Shown here piece after piece: positions 38,201-42,895 of a DNA stretch of 42,895 nt (the first letter of the stretch is position 1; the number at the start of each line of letters is the position of its first letter). The position numbers and the translations under genes are program-made. This DNA is from a virus, in the IMG/VR virus record IMGVR_UViG_3300022540_000256, positions 1 through 42,895 of that record; one strand, given 5' to 3'. Under the pieces are notes generated by a model. The model worked only from the letters and a program-made list of their open reading frames with translations, ran no database searches and had not been told where the DNA came from.

Positions 38201-40030
38201 GCGGAGCATGGGCTTCATGTAGGTATCGGCCCCTCATCCATTACGCTCAAGGGTGGCACCGTCGTAAAGTATGCTCCGAAGGTGGGCAAGACCATAGATA
38301 AGCCTATCTCCAAGGCTATTGATGTGCTGGCTCAGGCACAGTTTGGCCATGCTTTGACCTTTGTGCGGCTTCGCATGTATGAGGGCAACCTTATACTCCT
38401 CAAGATGGTGGGTAAGAACATTGATGACCCTGCTGTGCGCCGCATGGCTGCTGAGTGGGCTAACTCCTGTACTGGTGCCTCCCGTGGGGCCATGACTAGA
38501 GGCCGTCGGGCCCTTGAAAGCATCTCTCTCACCTCCGTCCAGATGACAAGGGCTAACCTCTCCGTCTATGGCCAACTAATCTCACAGCTTAGTCCCAAGG
38601 CTGGCCGTATGGAGCGTCTGAGGGCTGCTGTGACTCTAGCCAACCTTGGTGCATACACCTACGGCATTCAATACCTATTCAACTCTGCCTTTGGTGATGG
38701 GCCTCAGGAGTGGATACCTGGCCGCTCCGACTGGGCCACTATCCGTATTGGTGGCACAACCGTACCCATCATGCCCCAGCGTTCTATCCTCAGAGCCATG
38801 GACAAAAGCATCCGAATCATAGAGGACTATGCCAAAGAGGAGCCTGACACCAGCCTGTCTGATATTGCTAAGGCATGGTCACAGGTGGCTGTGGGTAAGG
38901 GCTCTCCTCTGGTGGGTGCTCCTTTGGCTGGCCTGTTTGGTATTGGCTTTGAGCCTGAAACTGGTCAGTTCCATGTTGGTGACCTTTCACTCAAGGGTAG
39001 AGCTATGGGAATAGCCCCTGTACCTCCCCTTGTGGAACAGATTGCCTTCCAGGAGCGCGATGTCTTGTCACTCACTACTGCTGGTCTTGGCTTCAACCCC
39101 TATGATACACTATCAGGTAAGTTGCTCCGTGAGCAGTTCAGTAGTGTCACCAAGGAGGAGTTGAACTGGGAGAGCCCCGCTCATTCTGCCCTGATTGAGG
39201 ATACTCCTGCACTTAGTAAGCTGTGGGAGAAGTCTAAGGAGGAGTCCCGCGAGTACGGCTCTCAGTCTGCTATAACCTCCTTTGAGATCAAGCAGGAGAT
39301 CGAGCAGGGTGAGCAGGATAAGGGTATTGTGGTCCTAGCTGAGGCAGTCAAGTCTGGTGACCCTATGGCTACCCAGAGGTGGTCCGATGCCCGTGGTAGT
39401 TTCCTTGGCTGGCGTGATGGCAAGTGGGATGAGAGGTTCACTGCGCGTGATCCTAAGACAGAGATTGGTGTCCTAGTCCAGGAACTCTATGCCATCAACC
39501 CTAAAAGTCCTGAGTTCACTACCTCTAGTGGAGTAACTGACTGGAGTGCCTTCAATGATGCCAGGGATGCTGTCAAGGCTAAGATGTCTCAGGCTGATAG
39601 AAAGGCTATTGAGGACAAAGAGAAGTTCATTAATCCTGTGGCAGAGGCCATTGACAAGGAGTTTAGGGCTGCTCAGGACTCTCTACGCCCTCTCTGGGAC
39701 CTAGAGGATGGAGTCTGGGAGCGTCTCCAAGGCAAGTATCCTGACTTCCAACAGTACCCTAACATACAGGGTTTCAAGGACGCTAAGGTCCAAGAACTAA
39801 TTAACAATGGTGTGCCACAGGAGGACATTGCGTGGCGGCTTGAACGGTTGCCTATCATCTCCAAGATTGGTGAGCTAGTCCAGACCATACGGTTCCAATA
39901 TCGGATGCAGCACCCTGATGTGGATGCTCTCTGGGTCAAGTGGTATGGCGGCACACCTGCTAGACAGCAAGCACAGGCCAGGGGGTCATCAACAACTCGT
40001 GGACGCTTTGGTCAGCGAAGGAGTCGTTGA
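35231..40030 (+). CDS. giant virion protein with ADP-ribosyltransferase-like domain
   Basis: 1599 residues, with a TTG start and GGAGG five bases upstream. Residues of about 405-545 resemble ADP-ribosyltransferases: TSFRGAEKGGMEMGLFGTEG, GLYVTGDRALAESFG and, at 531, GYDAVRVLDVDGAWEVLLDP, an end seen in many phage ART-like domains. A hydrophobic segment (about 308-330) precedes it. The rest is helical with amphipathic stretches, typical of very large internal virion proteins ejected with DNA. By comparison with T4 Alt, the ART part could modify host proteins at infection. Confidence 0.65.
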   Translation: MPNFWEYEPQTEYSSRRSGRFRRRATQTAFRRFARSAMQQRGYDPDMLTPLGTDVSLSPGEMESMVPGAEQRLRRMQDQLKRLADMAEMPQLAFGATPDPMGEVAKAYTGATPQERSAATSLVGEDYLRHQELLKEYSPEQIEIWRDVARRTDKIMLESGLEGPHLVNGKMLKDVHWDEAQEEAVQQAIKSLSWDEVKTISPSKGLFGDLLGNFGKFMSWMEHGAGPLIGGPLARTADEGFPFLDPEGHTAFERGAELSRPVAQDLLEGTAMRFEMMEEGFEEVTGIHTRIVSDATRSQVAEDILTEVINPAALVLVAPIVMQGTAGLRGGALANKMASNLLGTGMEPELVGGTARGLTAIWRGGLGVLQTVPRNVRNTRVFQAALHGEATVPKMARATDEVVTSFRGAEKGGMEMGLFGTEGSGLYVTGDRALAESFGDVQEIQHIAPRNPLIVKNEPLYILREDPRVYEVVSSTDSLWARLNKEAVKEGKLTAEIVAQKGTHSPFGMEAWPRAMRRTSRILAQKIRAAGYDAVRVLDVDGAWEVLLDPSLTRDILAPNLLRRAEELFTSSKKAVAEALQETNAYRAGVKDGRLSQEALDQSLMALGQRRKEFTKARKALNTARITSEHDEVVASLRSAGVNDETSGLIGRAFEQSAKKVVAEEVLLNAKWWRQWPAAVVGVITGTPPGVVGRLANRREILLGALRRYTAETTNPIFSDVQKMLNKELPHITYIGETKWASEAMGTYKAYHVIQHPEWYDGLSYALKKRMGDAQEAMRIRLEAAKAMGYPIKALDGAYLEQLWEIPQSHLTVGDVPLPGRVSVAKPRLFDDYMRGINQGFVPKEMTVEELMQHSSGLLDQAISDAWMRQEVLRRFGKVGGKTRPGTAAFRHVLYKGWSGPEDIVNWVSKIDAPVGSNIRGIGNLSAAFRGTVFGLADIAVTGVQWPLSIAHGGFQVGLGTLTRSLELAGIDLFHVYAKDATFMGRLVDGAEHGLHVGIGPSSITLKGGTVVKYAPKVGKTIDKPISKAIDVLAQAQFGHALTFVRLRMYEGNLILLKMVGKNIDDPAVRRMAAEWANSCTGASRGAMTRGRRALESISLTSVQMTRANLSVYGQLISQLSPKAGRMERLRAAVTLANLGAYTYGIQYLFNSAFGDGPQEWIPGRSDWATIRIGGTTVPIMPQRSILRAMDKSIRIIEDYAKEEPDTSLSDIAKAWSQVAVGKGSPLVGAPLAGLFGIGFEPETGQFHVGDLSLKGRAMGIAPVPPLVEQIAFQERDVLSLTTAGLGFNPYDTLSGKLLREQFSSVTKEELNWESPAHSALIEDTPALSKLWEKSKEESREYGSQSAITSFEIKQEIEQGEQDKGIVVLAEAVKSGDPMATQRWSDARGSFLGWRDGKWDERFTARDPKTEIGVLVQELYAINPKSPEFTTSSGVTDWSAFNDARDAVKAKMSQADRKAIEDKEKFINPVAEAIDKEFRAAQDSLRPLWDLEDGVWERLQGKYPDFQQYPNIQGFKDAKVQELINNGVPQEDIAWRLERLPIISKIGELVQTIRFQYRMQHPDVDALWVKWYGGTPARQQAQARGSSTTRGRFGQRRSR

Positions 40031-40302
40031 TGAAAACTTGGGCAGAACGTGTAGCAACTGCTGAGTCCTCCAAATGTGGTCACTATGGAGGCTGTGGCTG
40101 TGCAGCCTTTCAGGGCTGCTGTATGGAGTGTCCTCTGCCCGCGTCGGCATGCGATCGGCCATCTGGCTGGGGGCACAAGCATAACCTGCTCCGTGACGAT
40201 GAGATGCGTGAGTTGAAACGAGGAGGAGTACCAGTGCAGGACATAGCCAATAAGTTTAGCATGTCAAGGCGGAATACCTTTCGCGTCCTAGCAGGGGGGT
40301 GA
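40030..40302 (+). CDS. Cys-rich HTH protein
   Basis: A 90-residue protein starting at a TGATG overlap. The N-terminal half has CGHYGGCGCAAFQGCCMECP and a further Cys, a compact zinc cluster. The C-terminal half is an HTH (MRELKRGGVPVQDIANKFSM, SRRNTFRVLAGG). It resembles small phage transcription regulators. A TTGACA promoter lies 11 bases after its stop, so it may control the capsid genes. Confidence 0.6.
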   Translation: MKTWAERVATAESSKCGHYGGCGCAAFQGCCMECPLPASACDRPSGWGHKHNLLRDDEMRELKRGGVPVQDIANKFSMSRRNTFRVLAGG

Positions 40303-40312
40303 CATTATTGAT

Positions 40313-40342
40313 TTGACAAACTGTGCTCAGACATGCTACGCT
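40313..40342 (+). promoter_or_regulatory. promoter before scaffold and capsid genes
   Basis: TTGACA (40313-40318), an 18-base spacer and TACGCT (40337-40342; three of six). The -35 box is perfect and the -10 box weak. It would give extra expression of scaffold and major capsid protein. Confidence 0.5.
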
Positions 40343-40363
40343 TAGACCAGACTGGAGAGTACC

Positions 40364-41338
40364 ATGCCAGATAAGCCACCTGAACCAGACCCAGAGATAA
40401 TCGCTCTCGCCGCAGCGATTGGTGATGATCTTATACCTGATGTTGAAGCTCCTGCACCTCCAAAGCCGGTTCCTGGAGAGAAGAAGGGTGAGCCCCCTGA
40501 GGGCGAGCCTGGCACTTCCGGTGAGACGGCTGAGGAGACTGTAGAGAGGGTTAAGAAGGAAGCCGAGGAGGCTGCTAAGGGCAAGCCCAAAGATGGGGAC
40601 AAACCTCCAGAGGGGGATAAGCCCCCAGAGGATGACCCCCTCAAGGGTGTTGAGCTTAAAGTGCTCCTCGAGCATTCTGTCCTAGGCCCTGCACTTCAAC
40701 ATTGGTCTGACATTGCGGGCAACACGCGGATAGCCAATGCTCTTGAGAAGGAGCGTGAGTCTCTGGCTGCTACTGCGAAGCTCACCGCTGAGGAGGAGCA
40801 GTCGGATGCACACTTCGCCTCTATGACCAAGGAGCAAATCGCTGAGGAGATCAGTGATAACGATGAAGCCGCGGTCAAATATGCCCAGTTTAAGGCCAGA
40901 CTACAGGCCGGCACCGGTGGTGGCCTCAACCCGGAGGCAGTAGCAAAGGCCTCCGAGGTCTATGCTGTCAGCGCCCAGGTGCTCCTCAATACTCAGATGT
41001 TGGAGGGTTCAGAACTTCCGCCCGAAGTGAAGGAAGGGTTGAAGCCTGAGAACTTCAACAAGCCAGGGGGCGCAGGCCTCACTGCCTGGGGAGAGGAAAT
41101 CTACAAGGCCCTCGTGACCCATGAGGCTCAGATAATAGCTGAGCGTCTCAAGGAGGAAGGTTGGGAGGCCTACAAGCAAGAGCACCTGGCGGAGACAGAC
41201 GGAGAGAGGCCAGCTGCCATTGGTGGCCGTAGGGCAGAAGGAGTACCTGATCTCATCGGGACTCCCACCGATCAGTTGTGGGATGGTGCTTTCAGGGACA
41301 GACCCCAAGATGCGAAACCAAAGGAAGGAGCAAAGTAA
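40364..41338 (+). CDS. scaffolding protein
   Basis: A 324-residue acidic protein. The first 95 residues are Pro/Glu/Lys-rich and disordered (PDKPPEPDPEIIALAAAIGD, GDKPPEGDKPPEDD). The middle is helical (ALEKERESLAATAKLTAEEE, MTKEQIAEEISDNDEAAVKY). The C-terminus is mixed and basic. Low Cys content, high charge and a position immediately before the capsid gene are typical of procapsid scaffolds. Confidence 0.75.
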   Translation: MPDKPPEPDPEIIALAAAIGDDLIPDVEAPAPPKPVPGEKKGEPPEGEPGTSGETAEETVERVKKEAEEAAKGKPKDGDKPPEGDKPPEDDPLKGVELKVLLEHSVLGPALQHWSDIAGNTRIANALEKERESLAATAKLTAEEEQSDAHFASMTKEQIAEEISDNDEAAVKYAQFKARLQAGTGGGLNPEAVAKASEVYAVSAQVLLNTQMLEGSELPPEVKEGLKPENFNKPGGAGLTAWGEEIYKALVTHEAQIIAERLKEEGWEAYKQEHLAETDGERPAAIGGRRAEGVPDLIGTPTDQLWDGAFRDRPQDAKPKEGAK

Positions 41339-41341
41339 CAC

Positions 41342-42277
41342 ATGGCTGACCTAACCATGCTTGAGGCGGCCAAACATAGCCAGGACAAGGTTGAGCGTAC
41401 GGTGGCCAAGACCATCGTAGAGGCTTCTCCTATCCTGGAATACCTCCCCATCAAGATCATCAATGGCCCTGCCTACCGTTACCACCGTGAAGCTACCCTT
41501 GGTGGCATTGCGTTCCGTGGTATTGGTGGGACCTACACCGCTGATTCCGGAGTTATCAATCCCGAGTTTGAGCCTCTGGTTATCATGGGTGGTGAGGTCT
41601 CTATCGACAACTTCGAGGTTGACGTGATGGGCAACCTCCTGGACCTCAAGGGCAGTAAGTACCGGATGAAGGCCCGTCAGGCCGGTATCACCTTCTCGGA
41701 GTATTTCTTTGAGGGTGACACCGTTGTAGACGAGTTCTGCTTTGATGGCCTTCGCAAGCGCCTCGCCGGCAACCAGATCATGCGTGCGGCCGATGGTGGG
41801 GCCGTTCTAACTCTAGCCATGCTAGACGAACTCTTGGATGCTGTCATTGGCGAGAACTCGCAGAAGGTGCTCTTTATGAGCCCCTTCATGCGCCGCGCCG
41901 TGACTACTCTTTGTAGGGCCCAGACTGGTACTGCCCTCATCCACTTCACGCAGGATGCCTTCAACCGGCAGCAAATAGCCTACGCCACCTGTCCCATCCG
42001 TGTTGTTGTCCGTGAGGACGATGGCAGTACCTTCTTCAACTTCGACGAGGACGATGCAACGGCTGGTGGTGGGAACATGGATACCACTTCTATCTACTGT
42101 GTGCGGTTTGGCCAGGACTACGTTCATGGCATCTCCAACAAGGCTCTACCTGGAGTCAAGGACTTTGGAGAGACAGAGGCCGCACCCAAGCACCTGGGCC
42201 GTATCGAGTGGTATCCTGGTCTAGTGGTGAAGCACCCTAGGGGCGCTGCAAGGCTTTGCCAGATCGACGACGTGTAG
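41342..42277 (+). CDS. major capsid protein
   Basis: A 311-residue protein, probably with the HK97 fold. Recognisable parts are SPILEYLPIKIINGPAYRYH, ATLGGIAFRGIGGTYTADSG, GEVSIDNFEVDVMG and later LFMSPFMRRAVTTLCRAQTG and YCVRFGQDYVHGISN, the order found in capsid proteins of many tailed phages. GGAG precedes the ATG at 11 bases (GTAACACATGG context). It forms the shell around the scaffold encoded upstream. Confidence 0.85.
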   Translation: MADLTMLEAAKHSQDKVERTVAKTIVEASPILEYLPIKIINGPAYRYHREATLGGIAFRGIGGTYTADSGVINPEFEPLVIMGGEVSIDNFEVDVMGNLLDLKGSKYRMKARQAGITFSEYFFEGDTVVDEFCFDGLRKRLAGNQIMRAADGGAVLTLAMLDELLDAVIGENSQKVLFMSPFMRRAVTTLCRAQTGTALIHFTQDAFNRQQIAYATCPIRVVVREDDGSTFFNFDEDDATAGGGNMDTTSIYCVRFGQDYVHGISNKALPGVKDFGETEAAPKHLGRIEWYPGLVVKHPRGAARLCQIDDV

Positions 42278-42298
42278 GATTAGCAGGGAGGAGTAGTC

Positions 42299-42589
42299 AT
42301 GGAGAACCTACCACCTGGTGTTGTGGAGGAGGATGGCGAGTTGTACCGCTATGTCCCTAAGACCTCAGCGGATGGTAAGGAGTGGCATCAGCGGAGATTA
42401 GTTACCCTTAACTTCAAGGAGGCAAGGGCAAAGAGGGCTGACTTCTACCACCAGGGCCTCCAGACATGGATTCTGGAAGGCTATAAGCAGGAGAAGGACC
42501 GAGCGCCTGCTGACATCATGGCGGATGCTAGTACCTCCGTGACTACCCTTGTTGATGATTCAGGGGACATGGAAGGAGAATCTGAATGA
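42299..42589 (+). CDS. small head-region protein, unknown
   Basis: A 96-residue protein (MENLPPGVVEEDGELYRYVP, LVTLNFKEARAKRADFYHQG, LQTWILEGYKQEKDRAPADI). It has a beta-rich start, a helical centre and an acidic end. GGGAGGAG precedes the ATG. Head completion or decoration is plausible from position. Its TGA overlaps the next ATG. Confidence 0.6.
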   Translation: MENLPPGVVEEDGELYRYVPKTSADGKEWHQRRLVTLNFKEARAKRADFYHQGLQTWILEGYKQEKDRAPADIMADASTSVTTLVDDSGDMEGESE

Positions 42590-42895
42590 CCCCCAGAGAC
42601 AAAAACCTACAGCTAAGAGACTACACTGCACCCCTGGTAGCCTCTGGCAGCACAACGGCTATTGAGTGCGAGGGTGGCTTCTATGCCATCGTTAGGTGTG
42701 TCGGTAAGATCATTACCGATGCCGATGAGAAGTTTGACCTCGTTGTCGAGGCCTCGGTGGACGATGAGGCTAAATACGGCAAGATAGGTGCCTTCCCTCA
42801 AATCGTGGCCACCGACGACGGCATCGTGATCGCCAGAGTAGTCTACGTTCCCAGGCCTATCTTGGGTGGCGGTGTTGAGGTAACTGATGGGCGTA
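42586..42895 (+). CDS. capsid-associated protein, N-terminal part (runs off window end)
   Basis: 103 residues are visible from the ATG at 42586 (ATGA overlap): MTPRDKNLQLRDYTAPLVAS, GGFYAIVRCVGKIITDADEK, FDLVVEASVDDEAKYGKIGA, then RVVYVPRPILGGG. Beta-strand alternation and context fit small head decoration or completion proteins. The frame continues at base 116 of the window (ITWVSEGTTPSWPVD), giving about 146 residues in total if the ends join. Confidence 0.65.
   Translation, partial: MTPRDKNLQLRDYTAPLVASGSTTAIECEGGFYAIVRCVGKIITDADEKFDLVVEASVDDEAKYGKIGAFPQIVATDDGIVIARVVYVPRPILGGGVEVTDGR

Noticed and set aside
1-42895. tRNA genes or CRISPR arrays
   Set aside because: I searched by eye for cloverleaf patterns in the gaps and for regularly spaced repeats and found none; a dedicated scan would be needed to exclude tRNAs fully.

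Overview
This window reads as a nearly complete genome of a double-stranded DNA tailed bacteriophage, very probably a short-tailed (podovirus-like) one. The two ends encode overlapping parts of the same capsid-associated protein (positions 33-115 resemble 42813-42895 and the frame runs on across the join), so the sequence is probably circular or terminally redundant. I see no integrase, clear repressor, tRNA gene, CRISPR array or phage RNA polymerase. Transcription therefore appears to depend on the host: intergenic regions carry several promoter-like boxes with a perfect TTGACA. Shine-Dalgarno sites (AAGGAG/GGAGG) and stop/start overlaps (ATGA, TAATG) are everywhere, so the host is a bacterium. 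I cannot name it.

Layout. (1) 1-9917, plus strand: end of a capsid-associated protein, small basic and membrane proteins, then tail, fibre and lectin-like proteins. These include a 633-residue protein with ten exact-length 20-residue repeats, a likely tail adaptor and nozzle pair, a holin-like protein and an endolysin with collagen-like and LysM segments. (2) 9914-26142, minus strand: one long early operon read from a TTGACA promoter at about 26205. It begins with Cys-rich microproteins, DUF2786 and small unknown genes. It continues through a lytic transglycosylase locus, coiled-coil proteins, an HTH protein, a RepA-like ATPase, a possible ssDNA-binding protein, a Cas4-like nuclease, a Sak4-like ATPase, an ERCC4-type nuclease, a DNA methyltransferase, dCTP deaminase and a MazG-like protein, and ends with a family A DNA polymerase. 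(3) 26143-27215: an AT-rich control region and a plus-strand gene with its own promoter and a strong terminator (a moron-like unit). (4) 27423-28588, minus strand: a second small operon of four genes with its own promoter. (5) 28866 to the end, plus strand: small and large terminase, portal, several virion proteins, a 1599-residue virion protein with an ADP-ribosyltransferase-like domain, scaffold, major capsid protein and the capsid-associated protein that continues at position 1.

How it fits together: polymerase, RepA-like ATPase, HTH protein and putative SSB would replicate the genome. The Cas4-like, Sak4-like and ERCC4-like proteins form a recombination set. The methyltransferase, dCTP deaminase and MazG-like protein shape DNA and nucleotide pools.

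The most unusual feature is that nearly every sizeable gap inside the early minus-strand operon (22407-22523, 23194-23433, 23814-23910, 25545-25642, 25811-25962) folds into a strong closed helix, usually enclosing two hairpins. In most of them the 3' arm ends a few bases before the ribosome binding site of the next small gene. The helices differ in sequence but share this architecture, which suggests a multi-copy structured RNA. Two small genes in the same region (23434-23587 and the start of the transglycosylase gene near 22132-22158) appear interrupted by single-base frameshifts.
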